Source: Wenzhouxiangella sp. AB-CW3 (GTDB taxonomy: Bacteria > Pseudomonadota > Gammaproteobacteria > Xanthomonadales > Wenzhouxiangellaceae). Taken from it: a DNA stretch of 64,000 nt. A program made the position numbers and the translations under genes. The notes below the pieces were generated by a model, which worked only from the letters and a program-made list of their open reading frames with translations, made no database searches and had not been told where the DNA came from. This document shows, one piece after another, positions 55,837 through 64,000 of the stretch (positions are counted from its first letter, which is position 1; the number at the start of each line of letters is the position of its first letter). The stretch is from contig NZ_CP061368.1 in the NCBI RefSeq assembly GCF_014725735.1, forward strand, positions 573,225 through 637,224, in the 5' to 3' direction.

Positions 55837-58575
55837 TCAGTCGTCGCTTTCGAAATCCCCGGCCGTTGCGTAGCTGATTCGAGATGGGTCGAAGTGACGG
55901 CGCACGGCTTCGTTCACATCTTCGACGGTCAGTGACCGCACCCGGTCCTCGAAATCGGCCTCGTGGTGCATGTCACGGTCCAGGTAGAGGTTGCTTGACA
56001 GCGTGCCGGCCAGGTTGCCGTCGTCGCTGCGGCGGATGTCCATTTGTTGCAACCAGCCACGACGGCCGGCTTCGAACTCTTCGGCCTCGAAGCCTTCCTC
56101 GATGACCTTGTTGAACTCTTCGAACATTACCTCGACCAGGCGATCCCGATTCTCGGGGGCGTACATGGCGAAGGCCTGGAACGAACCCCGCTCATCGATG
56201 GAATGGGCGTTGAAGCCACCGCCAACGGCGTAACTCAGGCCTTCGTCGTCACGTACCCGGTTCGCCAGGCGGGAGCTGAGGAAGCCACCTCCCATCAGGT
56301 GCCCGGCCAGGCGGATGGCAGGGTAGTCGGGGTGCTCGTCATTCATCGGGAAGGTCATCTGGGCGATGAACACTGCACTGGCCTTGTCATCGAGCTGGGC
56401 ATGAAGTTGCCCGGGCTCGACATCGACATGCGCTTCAGCGATTCGCTCGAAAGGAACGGCGGCGGTCCAGTCGCCGAACCGGTCTTCAAGCAGCTGGCGC
56501 AGCTCGTCGGCATCGAAATCGCCGACGAAGCTGATGGTGGTGCCGGGTCCGAAACCGTAATGGCTGGCATGGAAGTCGACCAGGTCATCGCGGGAGACGG
56601 CACGAATGCGATCTTCGGACTCGTCGAAGTCCGGCGTGTAGTTGGGGTGCTCGGGCGGATGGGTATTGAAATGCCGGCTCAACTGGCGGCTGGCCACCGC
56701 ACCGGGCTCGTCGCGCTGTTCGTCCAGCGCATCCAGTCGCTGGCGCGTGATTTCGGCCAGCTCCCGTTCAGGGAAGACGGGTTGTTTGAACATGTCTTCG
56801 AGCAGCTCCAGAACGCCTTCGAGCTTGTCGCGGCGACTTTCGATGCGGGCGGTGACGGCATTGTCGCCACTCAGGTTCAGGTTGGTTTGCAGCTCGTCGA
56901 GTTCGTCGCGAATGTCCTGGCGTGAGCGGTTCTCAGTGCCGCGCCAGAGCATGGACGAGGTCGTGCCGGGGATGTTGCCCAGGTCGCTGAGACTTTCGAG
57001 CGTACCCATGCGCATGCTGATCCGGCCCTGTACACGATTGCCGCGGGTGGACTTGGGTAGCAGTGCGACCCGGGTGCCGTTGGCCAGCTCGAATCGGACC
57101 AGTCGGTTTTCGATATTTTCCGGGGTTGGGTCGAAGGCTTCGCCGACAGCGCGGTCTTCCCGCCCCGTGTAGTCGGCAAGAAGGGCTTCGAGGTCGGGGG
57201 CGTCCGGAATGTCGGCCCGTTTCGGGTCGCTATCGGGGATGAACTGGCCCAGGACGCGATTGTCGCGCCGCAGGTAGGTGCTGGCCACCCGAATCACGTC
57301 GTCAACGCTGACCTCTTCCAGCCGGTCCCGGTGCAGGAACAGCAGGCGCCAGTCGCCGGTGGCCGCCCATTCACTGAGCTGGATGCCCACGCGTCCGGAA
57401 TCATTCAGGGTGGTTTCGATCTGTCGTGTCAGGGCGTTGATGGCGCGGCGGACTTCCGCCTCGCTGGGTGGGGAGTCTTCCAGCTCGTCCACGGCGCTGA
57501 GCATGGCCTGCTGCACCTCATCGAGATCCTCCTCGGCGCTGCTGCGCGAAAACAGCAGTAACAGCGATGGTTCGGGCAATGTCCACGAGAAAGCCCCGAC
57601 CTGGCTGGCGAGCTCCGAATCCACCAGTGCCTTGTACAGGCGCCCGGATGGCATGTCGCCCAGCAGGTGGCTGAGCACCTGGACGGCGGCAAAGTCTTCA
57701 TGCGATGCGGGTGGGACGTGATACCCCATCATCTGCAGGCGAACGTTGCCGGAACGACGCACCGTGACCGTGCGTTCGCCATCCTGCACCGGCTCCCGGG
57801 TATAGCTGGGCCAGAGCGTCATGTCGCCAGCGCGCTCGGGTGCCGGGATGGCGCCGAAATGCGTGCCAATGAGTTCCAGGGCGCGCTCTGTCTCGAAATT
57901 GCCGGACAGGATGATGATGGCATTGTCGGGCTGGTAGTACTTGCGGTAGAAATCCTGCAGACGTTCGATGGGCACGTTCTCGATATCCGAGCGCGCGCCA
58001 ATGGTCGAGCGTCCGTAGCCATGCCACTCGTATGCCGCGGCCATCACGCGCTGCATGAGGATACGAAACGGGTTGTTCTCGCCGATCTCGAACTCGTTGC
58101 GAACCACAGTCATCTCCGAGGCCAGGTCGTCCTCGTCAATCAACGAATTGACCATGCGGTCGGCCTCCATGCGGATGGCCCATTCGAGGTTTTCCTCGCC
58201 GGCGGGCAGCGTCTGGAAATAGTTGGTGCGCTCGTACCAGGTCGTGCCGTTGGCCACGCCGCCACGCTCGGAGATCTCGGCCTTGATGTCCTGATGATCC
58301 GGTGTGCCGTAAAACAGCATGTGCTCAAGCAGGTGCGCCATGCCGGTTTCGCCGTAGCCCTCATGCTTGGAGCCGACGAAATAGGTGACGTTGATGGTCG
58401 TGGTCGACCGACTGGCGTCGGGCATCAGGAGGACACGCATGCCATTGTCGAGGCGGTATTCGCTGATCCCCTCGACAGTGGTGACGTACTCGAAGCGTTC
58501 GCCCGATGCGCTGGCGGCCAGCGGCAGCAATACAGCCACGGCCACGACAGCCAGGTGTTTGAAAAGTCGATGCAT
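55837..58575 (-). CDS. Exported M16 family zinc metallopeptidase
   Basis: A 912-residue, signal-peptide-bearing (to about residue 24) peptidase of the pitrilysin/insulinase family. The inverted zinc motif HxxEH is HLLEH (H81, E84, H85), with the third ligand E161 in VVRNEFE at the expected 76 residues downstream. The second M16 half (about 480-900) has the usual beta-rich C-terminal domains without a zinc site. Periplasmic degradation of peptides is the likely role. Confidence 0.93.
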   Translation of the reverse strand: MHRLFKHLAVVAVAVLLPLAASASGERFEYVTTVEGISEYRLDNGMRVLLMPDASRSTTTINVTYFVGSKHEGYGETGMAHLLEHMLFYGTPDHQDIKAEISERGGVANGTTWYERTNYFQTLPAGEENLEWAIRMEADRMVNSLIDEDDLASEMTVVRNEFEIGENNPFRILMQRVMAAAYEWHGYGRSTIGARSDIENVPIERLQDFYRKYYQPDNAIIILSGNFETERALELIGTHFGAIPAPERAGDMTLWPSYTREPVQDGERTVTVRRSGNVRLQMMGYHVPPASHEDFAAVQVLSHLLGDMPSGRLYKALVDSELASQVGAFSWTLPEPSLLLLFSRSSAEEDLDEVQQAMLSAVDELEDSPPSEAEVRRAINALTRQIETTLNDSGRVGIQLSEWAATGDWRLLFLHRDRLEEVSVDDVIRVASTYLRRDNRVLGQFIPDSDPKRADIPDAPDLEALLADYTGREDRAVGEAFDPTPENIENRLVRFELANGTRVALLPKSTRGNRVQGRISMRMGTLESLSDLGNIPGTTSSMLWRGTENRSRQDIRDELDELQTNLNLSGDNAVTARIESRRDKLEGVLELLEDMFKQPVFPERELAEITRQRLDALDEQRDEPGAVASRQLSRHFNTHPPEHPNYTPDFDESEDRIRAVSRDDLVDFHASHYGFGPGTTISFVGDFDADELRQLLEDRFGDWTAAVPFERIAEAHVDVEPGQLHAQLDDKASAVFIAQMTFPMNDEHPDYPAIRLAGHLMGGGFLSSRLANRVRDDEGLSYAVGGGFNAHSIDERGSFQAFAMYAPENRDRLVEVMFEEFNKVIEEGFEAEEFEAGRRGWLQQMDIRRSDDGNLAGTLSSNLYLDRDMHHEADFEDRVRSLTVEDVNEAVRRHFDPSRISYATAGDFESDD

Positions 58576-58704
58576 CCGTATGCTCCCGGTATTCAGTCTG
58601 AAGTGCCAAGTGTCTTCGGTTGCGAGAGCCGCCCGGCTGGAGGTTCACGCAAGCCCATCCGGCCTATCATCTCAGATCAGAGACGGTCGCGTGTAGGTCA
58701 GAAG

Positions 58705-59349
58705 TCATGGTTTTCCTCCGGCTTCCTCGCCCCACAGCTCGGTCAGCCGCGCATCCCGACCACAGCGCCACCGGTAATAGCGGTAGCGGACCGGATTGTT
58801 CTGGTAGTAGCCCTGGTGGTAGTCCTCGGCCGCGTAGAAGTTCTCGAACTCGATGACGGGTGTGACGATGGGCTCGTCGAAGCGGCCTGATTGCTCGAGT
58901 TCTACTAGCGAGGCCCGAGCCTCTTCCAACTGGCCGGCATCATGGGCAAAGATGGCCGTGCGATAGGCCGAGCCGCGATCGCAGAACTGTCCGCCGTCAT
59001 CGAGCGGATCGATATTGCGCCAGAACACCTGTAGCAGGGTGTCGTAGTCGATGATGCCTGGATCGTAGATCACCTGCACGACCTCGCGATGCCCGGTGAC
59101 GCCGCGCACCACGGCCTCGTAGCTGGGCTCCGATACATGCCCGCCGCTGAAGCCTGAAATCGTCTCGACCACGCCGTCAAGCCGGTCATACGGTGGTTCC
59201 ATGCACCAGAAACATCCCCCGGCGAAGGTTGCTTTCTGCAAACGTTCCTCGCTGTCCCTATCGGCGATCGCGTCGGCCATCACAATTGAGACCATGAGCA
59301 TCGGCACCAGACCGATCCATTTCGTGAATCTGCGTTGATCTGCCTTCAT
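58705..59349 (-). CDS. msrA: Peptide methionine sulfoxide reductase MsrA (exported)
   Basis: Reduces the S-epimer of methionine sulfoxide in proteins. The 214 residues have an N-terminal hydrophobic segment (LVPMLMVSIVMADA) that acts as a signal peptide or anchor, then the active-site GCFWCMEPPYD with nucleophile C46, and the rest of the MsrA fold (YDPGIIDYDTLLQVFWRNID). It overlaps msrB by 4 bases, so the two are made together in the envelope. Confidence 0.94.
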   Translation of the reverse strand: MKADQRRFTKWIGLVPMLMVSIVMADAIADRDSEERLQKATFAGGCFWCMEPPYDRLDGVVETISGFSGGHVSEPSYEAVVRGVTGHREVVQVIYDPGIIDYDTLLQVFWRNIDPLDDGGQFCDRGSAYRTAIFAHDAGQLEEARASLVELEQSGRFDEPIVTPVIEFENFYAAEDYHQGYYQNNPVRYRYYRWRCGRDARLTELWGEEAGGKP

Positions 59350-59921
59350 CTGTGGTTACTCCCTTTCCGCAACTCGGGCAGCGGTTCGCCTTCCGGGACA
59401 AATTCCAGGGCCACGCCGTTGTTGCACCAGCGCTGGCCGGTGGGTTCCGGGCCATCATCGAAGACGTGACCCTGGTGCCCGCCGCAGCGTGCGCAGTGGT
59501 ACTCGGTGCGCGGCCAGATCATGCGAAAGTCGCGCCGGGTGCCGATGTGTTGATCGTCGATGGGCTGCCAGAAGCTGGGCCAGCCGGTGCCCGAGTCGTA
59601 CTTGTGCTCGCTGGAGAACAGGGGCAGAAAGCAACCGGCACACACGTAGGTACCGTCACGGTACACGCCATCCAGCGGGCTGGAGAAAGCCGGTTCCGTA
59701 CCGTCGCGGCGCAGTACCCGGTACTGTTCCTTGCTCAGGAGTTCGCGCCAGCGCGATTCCGGCAACTCAAGCGGCTCGAACGGCGGGTCCTCGCCGGCCC
59801 GCGCCCTTGCGGACAGCCAAAAGGCAGGCAGGGCTAGCGATCCCAGCCAAAACAATGGCAAAGATGCTGCTGCCTGCCCGAGCAAACGTCGTCGTGATTG
59901 ATCCTGAATGAAATCGTTCAT
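59346..59921 (-). CDS. msrB: Peptide methionine-(R)-S-oxide reductase MsrB (Tat-exported)
   Basis: Reduces the R-epimer of methionine sulfoxide. The 191 residues start with a twin-arginine signal (SRRRLLGQAAASLPLFWLG, residues 9-27). The catalytic domain has the zinc-binding cysteines C94, C97, C143 and C146, and the nucleophile C166 in RWCNNGVALEF. Together with the adjacent MsrA this forms a periplasmic repair pair. Confidence 0.94.
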   Translation of the reverse strand: MNDFIQDQSRRRLLGQAAASLPLFWLGSLALPAFWLSARARAGEDPPFEPLELPESRWRELLSKEQYRVLRRDGTEPAFSSPLDGVYRDGTYVCAGCFLPLFSSEHKYDSGTGWPSFWQPIDDQHIGTRRDFRMIWPRTEYHCARCGGHQGHVFDDGPEPTGQRWCNNGVALEFVPEGEPLPELRKGSNHR

Positions 59922-59991
59922 CCTCGAATTAGATCAGATCAGGCGTCGGTGGTTCGTCAAAAACAGGGCTGAAAGTCTGTAATGGCCAGTT

Positions 59992-60905
59992 TCAATCGAG
60001 CGTGTACTGGCTCGCAACCGGACTGGCATAGAGTGCCTTGGCATCGCTCGCGGCCGCCACGGCTTCTCGCACAGGCGCTTCGGTCATGTCCAACACCCGG
60101 ATGGTTCCATCGTCGATCCTGGCCACCGCCTCGATGCGGTGAAACGACTGGCCATACTCGGCCGCGAAAGCGGCCAGGCCGCGCAGTTTGCCCAAGGAAT
60201 CGCCCAGATGATGGCCGTGCGGGTCGACGATGGAGACTTTCACGCCATTTTCGTTGCCGTGGAAGAACAGGAAGTCCGGGCATAGGCGTCGCCAGTTGCC
60301 CGCCTCGTCGCGCCAGGCCACGGCCAGCGCGTCGTCGGAGGCGCGGGAGGGGTTTCGGTACCAGGCCAGACAGTCCTTACGCTCCAGTTCGGCATCCAGC
60401 ACGCTGATTTCCCAATCATTGAGGCTGGCAACGGGGAATTGGCCGTTCTCGTCGGCCATCAGATGCAGTGGGCGTGTAGCCAGCGCGTTGCCGTTCTCGT
60501 CCCGGGTATTTTCGGTACGGATGCGCGGGCGCTGGGGTTCGACCCTTTGCGGATCGGGGGACATGCCCTTGATGTCGGCGTACACCGCCCGGCGCTCGTC
60601 GCTCAAGTCTTTGATCGCAACCCGATATTCATCAAACCATTTCCGCGCCAGTTTGTCGGCTTCCCGCTCCAGACGTTCGAGCACCGGCGCCGTTCCCAGC
60701 GTTTCCATCTTGCCGATGGCGGCCACGGTGATATGCGCGTCCAGCAGGGTGTCGTCATCGTCTGGGTCGGCCATGTGATCGGCGTAGCGTTTGGCCAGCT
60801 CGCGGCCCAGTAGTCGGCCGGCCACGGCGTAGTCGGCGGCAATTGCCCGGTATCGGCCAGTCATCGCTTGCACAATGGCTAGTCGTGCCCGTGCGGTATT
60901 ATTCA
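59992..60905 (-). pseudogene. C-terminal remnant of a DEAD/DEAH helicase or type III restriction-like subunit
   Basis: The conserved part of a longer reading frame, with no N-terminal half. The visible segment (from about NTARARLAIVQ to the end) contains LDAELERKDCLAWYRNPSRA and CPDFLFFHGNENGVKVSIVD followed by PHGHHLGDSLGKLRGLAAFA. This resembles the C-terminal end of large DEAD/DEAH helicases annotated as restriction enzyme R subunits, including a degenerate PD-(D/E)xK-like stretch. The helicase motifs themselves are absent. The frame runs upstream into the sortase region, where it encodes nothing recognisable. It probably marks a deletion of a former defence gene. Confidence 0.7.
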
Positions 60906-61198
60906 GAAGCTTGTTGGCTAACCGACAAGGCGCGAGTGTCGGCCGGATTGGCCGTATGCACCCGGTTACGACCGCCCTTCGGGGCCGGTGAGTAGCATGC
61001 CTTCCTGGTCGAGTTGCTCGGCTGATCACCCAGACAGGCCGCACACTGGCCGTGCGTGTGCTTGCGAACAGACGGTCTCTGATTCCGGCCTCATGCTGGG
61101 CGCTTGTTGCAATTTGCACAGGAATGCCCGCAATAAAGCGCTCCGTCTCAACCTTTTCCCGAACACCCCGCCTCCCGAATGGCGGCAAGCCGAAGACC
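60906..61198. other. Gap without recognised gene
   Basis: About 290 bases between the helicase remnant and the sortase start. A reading frame continues through on each strand but without recognisable protein features. It must contain the sortase promoter, which I cannot place. A larger sortase ORF starting at 61052 or 61124 is possible but seems to lack a signal. Confidence 0.5.
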
Positions 61199-61906
61199 AT
61201 GTCGTCGGGACGCCTGATTCTGGAATTGGGATGCTGGATTGGCGGCATTGCACTGATCGTGACCTATCTGGCAGCAAGCACTGGACTGGAAAATCATCGC
61301 AAGCAAGGTATCGAGCTGTTTGCCCAGGCGCGCGCGGCTGAGCTGGTTAACCAAAGCCAGGATGATCATACTCCGGGCGATCAGACCATGTCGGGCCAGG
61401 ACAGGACAGTCGCCGAGTCGCCGACGGTTCCGGAAGGTACTGGTGACACAAGCGCGCTACCGATCGCCATATTGCGCATGACCAGCGTAGGGCTGGAAGT
61501 GCCGGTCTTTTCGGATATCAGCGAGTTGAACCTGAGCCGGGGCGCCGGGTGGATCGAAGGAACAGCCACGCCCAATAGTGGCGGCAATATGGCGGTCGCC
61601 GCCCATCGCGATCGCTACTTTCGCTCGCTCAAGGGCGTCCGAATCGGCGACATTCTGGAACTGGAAAGCCTTGCCGGTTCAGGTGAGTTTCGAGTATCCA
61701 GGATCGTCATAGTCGATCCGGACGATGTCACCGTTCTTGATGACACCTTGACGCCCACTGTCACGCTGGTGACCTGTTATCCCTTTTATTTCATCGGCAA
61801 TGCGCCTCAGCGCTATATCGTGCAGGCCATTGCCGTTGAACAATCCGGGATTTCGTCCACTATGGGCGCCATTCCCACCGCTCTACCATCAGGAGAAACA
61901 CCATGA
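61199..61906 (+). CDS. Sortase (class D-like)
   Basis: A cysteine transpeptidase that cleaves LPXTG-type motifs and attaches the protein to an amine acceptor. The 235 residues have one N-terminal membrane helix (about 10-27, LGCWIGGIALIVTYLAAS), a disordered linker to about 85, and the sortase barrel. The catalytic triad is clear: H136 in VAAHRDRYF, C193 in TLVTCYPFYFIG, R205 in APQRYIVQA. The TLVTCYPF and AP-R-IV motifs match class D/Gram-negative sortases. Its stop overlaps the start of the next gene by 4 bases, and that next gene encodes the matching substrate. Confidence 0.93.
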   Translation: MSSGRLILELGCWIGGIALIVTYLAASTGLENHRKQGIELFAQARAAELVNQSQDDHTPGDQTMSGQDRTVAESPTVPEGTGDTSALPIAILRMTSVGLEVPVFSDISELNLSRGAGWIEGTATPNSGGNMAVAAHRDRYFRSLKGVRIGDILELESLAGSGEFRVSRIVIVDPDDVTVLDDTLTPTVTLVTCYPFYFIGNAPQRYIVQAIAVEQSGISSTMGAIPTALPSGETP

Positions 61907-62568
61907 ACACCCGATTGAATGTATTGGCCATGACATCGGCAGCTTTGCTGCTGGGTCTGGCATGGACTGGAAGCTCACTGGCCCAGCAAGCCGCACCTGC
62001 GATGCCGGCGCCGGAGCTGGACCGGGTCAGTTGTACGGAGGTTGATTGGCATCAGAACATGATGCGTGACTACCCCTGGGTTGCCAATGGCTGCCACGAA
62101 GCCATCGTTGTTGATGGCAAAAAGTGGGCGCGCTTCGAGGCTGTGTTTCAGCAAACCAATCGCGATGGGACGATTACATCGAACTTCAAGAGTGATCGTG
62201 GCCGCTCGCTTGGCGACGTCAAGCTGAGGCCGGGTCCTGACCAGCGCGTGTTGCTGGATGGTCGTGCTACGAGGTTTTCAGACCTGCGCCGCGGCCAGGT
62301 CCTGAACTTCTATGCGCCGGAAGGCATGTACGCCTTTGCCACGGAGCCGGGCGCACCGCCTGCCGAAGTGGTTCAGATTGTCGAGCCACAGCCGACCGCA
62401 CAGGCACCAGTTCAAATGGCCCAGGCGCAGCCGACCACATCCCCCAGACCGACCACTTTGCCGGCAACCGCCGGCCCGCTGCCGATCATTGCTCTGGGCG
62501 GACTGCTGTCGCTACTGGGTGGGATCACTCTGACCATGTGCCGGCGTTTCAAGACACCGAGCGCCTGA
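61903..62568 (+). CDS. LPXTG-type sortase substrate, surface protein
   Basis: A 221-residue exported protein with a complete sorting signal. Signal peptide to about A27 (SLAQQAAPAM after it), a globular region with two cysteines (VSCTEVDW, NGCHEAIVV) and a beta-rich core (about 65-150, including GPDQRVLLDGRATRFSDLRR). A Pro/Gln/Ala/Thr-rich linker follows, then LPATAG (186-191), a hydrophobic helix (193-212, LPIIALGGLLSLLGGITLTM) and the basic tail CRRFK. The globular fold is not recognised. The 4-base overlap with the sortase gene indicates the two work together. Confidence 0.92.
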   Translation: MNTRLNVLAMTSAALLLGLAWTGSSLAQQAAPAMPAPELDRVSCTEVDWHQNMMRDYPWVANGCHEAIVVDGKKWARFEAVFQQTNRDGTITSNFKSDRGRSLGDVKLRPGPDQRVLLDGRATRFSDLRRGQVLNFYAPEGMYAFATEPGAPPAEVVQIVEPQPTAQAPVQMAQAQPTTSPRPTTLPATAGPLPIIALGGLLSLLGGITLTMCRRFKTPSA

Positions 62569-62582
62569 ACCATGGGAACCTT

Positions 62583-62611
62583 GCCGGGCGGTCGCTAGCC
62601 GATCGCCCGGC
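62583..62611 (+). terminator. Hairpin between substrate and dodecin genes (weak terminator)
   Basis: A 12-pair stem with one G-T wobble (gccgggcggtcg / cgatcgcccggc) around a 5-base loop, but followed by ctattc rather than a T run. It may attenuate rather than end transcription. Confidence 0.5.
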
Positions 62612-62634
62612 CTATTCATCATCAGGATATAGCC

Positions 62635-62835
62635 ATGACCATTGCCAAGATAATTGAAATTTCAAGTGACTCTTCAATCAGCTTTCAGGACGCCATCGAA
62701 TCCGGCATCAAGCGTGCCGAACGTACGGTGCACAATGTAAAAGGCGCCTGGATAGCCGAACAGAAGTTGACCATTGACGATGGCAAGATCACCAACTACC
62801 GCGTGATCATGCGGATCAGTTTTGTCATCGACTGA
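62635..62835 (+). CDS. Dodecin family flavin-binding protein
   Basis: A 66-residue protein that matches dodecin in size and layout: MTIAKIIEISSDSSISFQDA, a helix (IESGIKRAERTVHNVK) and the GAWIAEQKLTIDDGKITNYR strand pair, including the conserved Trp that stacks with flavin. Dodecins form hollow 12-subunit shells that store FMN or related molecules. AGGA precedes the ATG. It ends before a strong terminator. Confidence 0.93.
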   Translation: MTIAKIIEISSDSSISFQDAIESGIKRAERTVHNVKGAWIAEQKLTIDDGKITNYRVIMRISFVID

Positions 62836-62854
62836 CCGGGCTGGCAATACCGAG

Positions 62855-62881
62855 AAAATGGGCGCATCAGCGCCCATTTTT
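62855..62881 (+). terminator. Rho-independent terminator after dodecin
   Basis: Eleven-pair perfect stem aaaatgggcgc / gcgcccatttt (62855-62865 with 62870-62880), 4-base loop, ending in five T. The palindrome could act on both strands. Confidence 0.92.
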
Positions 62882-62930
62882 CCAAGTGCGCCTTGCCACA
62901 AGCGCTGACAGGCCGAAGCTGAGTGTCTGC

Positions 62931-62951
62931 TCAATAGTGAGACCGTTAGTA
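62931..62951. repeat. 21-bp dispersed element, copy 2
   Basis: Identical to 5879-5899. It sits in the 325-bp gap (62836-63160) after the dodecin terminator and before the PAS sensor gene. The rest of this gap shows no gene. Confidence 0.9.
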
Positions 62952-63160
62952 CAGATGATCCGTGCGCTACCGAACAGTAAGCGAGCAATATGTGCGCTAG
63001 CGCACCGACGGGCGACTAGCGCGTTGATAGGCTGACCAATCAGCCCAGGATGAACAGGTGAGCGAAAACTGTGTCTATTCAGATGCCCGGCCAGGAACCC
63101 CACGGTCGCCGAGTCCGGCCTTGCTCCGAAAGACTGGATGAGTGGGAGAATGAAGGGGGC

Positions 63161-64000
63161 ATGGTGTCCAGACCGTCTACGGCCAATCAGTTCGATGAAA
63201 TCCAGCGCCCTTTGAGTACCGAAGCGGAGATTGCGCTGCTGGAAGTCCTGCCACTAGGCATTATGATCACCGACCTGGACGGCATCATCACCTATAGCAA
63301 TCCAGCCTGCCAGAGGTTATATGCAGCATCGGCATCGGAACTATTGGGCACCAACTGGTGCCAGGCCATCGATGCGAGAGATAGAGCGGCGATTCCTATC
63401 CGGTGGCAGGAAGCCAGTGCTGGGCAGGACCCACTGAGCTTCGATGTTCGCATGATTGATGGCGCCGGACAACAGACCTGGACCAGGCATGGCATTGCAC
63501 GTCTGGAGACTGATCCGGCGCCTGAATGCCGTATCCACACCATTGAAGATATCACTGCCATCAAGGCTGCCGAGCAGGCTGCAACCGAAGCACTTTCCAG
63601 CGAACGGGAGCGCGCGCGGGTCACGCTGGAGTGCATTGGCGATGCAGTCATCAGTACCGATGCCTCAGGCCGGGTGAGCTATCTGAATGCCGTGGCGGAA
63701 GAACTGACTGGCTGGTCTCGCGAGGCCGCATGCGGTCAGCCGATCAATAGGGTATTCAGGGTGGTTGATGCGAGCAGCAGGCTACCGGTATGCAATCCAG
63801 CCGATCGGGCCATGGAGGGTCTGGGGATCGTTCAGATGCCACCCAATTGCCTGCTCCTGCGGCCCGACGGTAGTGAGTTGGCCGTCGAGGATTCGGCCGC
63901 ACCCATCATTGACACCGCCGGCCGACTTGCTGGTGCGGTCGTGATATTTCGTGACCAGAAAATGTCCAGGCAGAACGTGGCACGAGTGACACACCTGGCC
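63161..64000 (+). CDS. PAS-domain sensor protein, partial (probably diguanylate cyclase)
   Basis: The frame is open to the window end, so only the N-terminal 280 residues are seen. ATG 63161 with a GGGGG-containing site upstream is the preferred start; GTG 63071 or ATG 63083 are alternatives. Two PAS domains are visible: one at about 25-130 (LEVLPLGIMITDLDGIITYS, YAASASELLGTNW) and one at about 150-255 (ECIGDAVISTDASGRVSYLN, VAEELTGWSREAACG). The last residues, MSRQNVARVTHLA, have the pattern that usually comes just before a GGDEF domain, so a cyclic-di-GMP enzyme is likely. No membrane segment is seen in this part. Confidence 0.85.
   Translation, partial: MVSRPSTANQFDEIQRPLSTEAEIALLEVLPLGIMITDLDGIITYSNPACQRLYAASASELLGTNWCQAIDARDRAAIPIRWQEASAGQDPLSFDVRMIDGAGQQTWTRHGIARLETDPAPECRIHTIEDITAIKAAEQAATEALSSERERARVTLECIGDAVISTDASGRVSYLNAVAEELTGWSREAACGQPINRVFRVVDASSRLPVCNPADRAMEGLGIVQMPPNCLLLRPDGSELAVEDSAAPIIDTAGRLAGAVVIFRDQKMSRQNVARVTHLA

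Noticed and set aside
61052-61198. Longer N-terminus for the sortase starting at 61052
   Set aside because: The added 49 residues are not sortase-like, and the transmembrane helix that normally begins such enzymes starts right after the ATG at 61199.
60906-61248. Upstream part of the helicase-remnant frame as real coding sequence
   Set aside because: It is antisense to the sortase start and shows Arg/Pro-rich noise rather than helicase motifs, so only the 59992-60905 part was kept.

Overview
The window reads as chromosomal DNA of a high-GC gammaproteobacterium. Support comes from a complete yebC-ruvCAB-ybgC-tolQRAB-pal-cpoB block, lptFG with pepA-holC-valS, a PurL of gammaproteobacterial length, and a type II secretion operon in the E-F-G-H-I-J-K-L-M-N-D order of the Xanthomonas xps cluster. 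A Xanthomonadales- or Wenzhouxiangella-like organism is the best guess; that placement is inference. No rRNA, tRNA, CRISPR array or intact insertion sequence was recognised.

Layout. 1-5.3 kb: valS (cut by the window edge), holC and pepA on the minus strand, divergent from lptF-lptG. 5.3-13.3 kb: an RDD membrane protein, a lysine-rich histone-H1-like protein with 25 near-identical 15-bp repeats, xerD, dsbC, purL and an orphan membrane protein. 13.3-24.2 kb: an 11-gene type II secretion operon, mostly start/stop-overlapped, with a lipoprotein secretin and an ATPase lacking the usual zinc cysteines. 24.2-28.8 kb: a small lipoprotein, two secreted proteins of unknown function with their own promoters and terminators, and a parvulin foldase. 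28.8-35.2 kb: a polysaccharide export and modification cluster (ABC permease and ATPase, two glycosyltransferases, a methyltransferase, an epimerase, an aldo/keto reductase). 35.2-44.2 kb: ettA inside a nest of repeats, an OleD-like reductase, a manganese exporter with a small kinase, fmdB-aspS, a hydrolase and a secreted protein flanked by inverted palindromes. 44.3-55.3 kb: yebC, ruvCAB, tol-pal, queE, galU, cysQ. 55.3-64 kb: an M16 peptidase, an exported MsrA/MsrB pair, the tail of a helicase/restriction-type gene, a sortase with an overlapping LPXTG-type substrate gene, a dodecin and the start of a PAS sensor.

Functional links. The lptFG pair, the ABC/glycosyltransferase cluster, galU, tol-pal and cpoB all serve the cell envelope. 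The type II system exports folded proteins, probably including neighbouring signal-peptide proteins. dsbC and the exported Msr enzymes protect or repair those proteins in the periplasm.

The two most unusual things are the sortase/substrate pair near 61-62.6 kb, which looks like a self-contained surface-anchoring module in a Gram-negative cell, and a family of intergenic tandem repeats, mostly with 7-nt units. These repeats use several different units, often occur as inverted pairs, sometimes supply stop codons for the preceding gene, and around ettA are joined to a longer repeat of about 50-58 bp.
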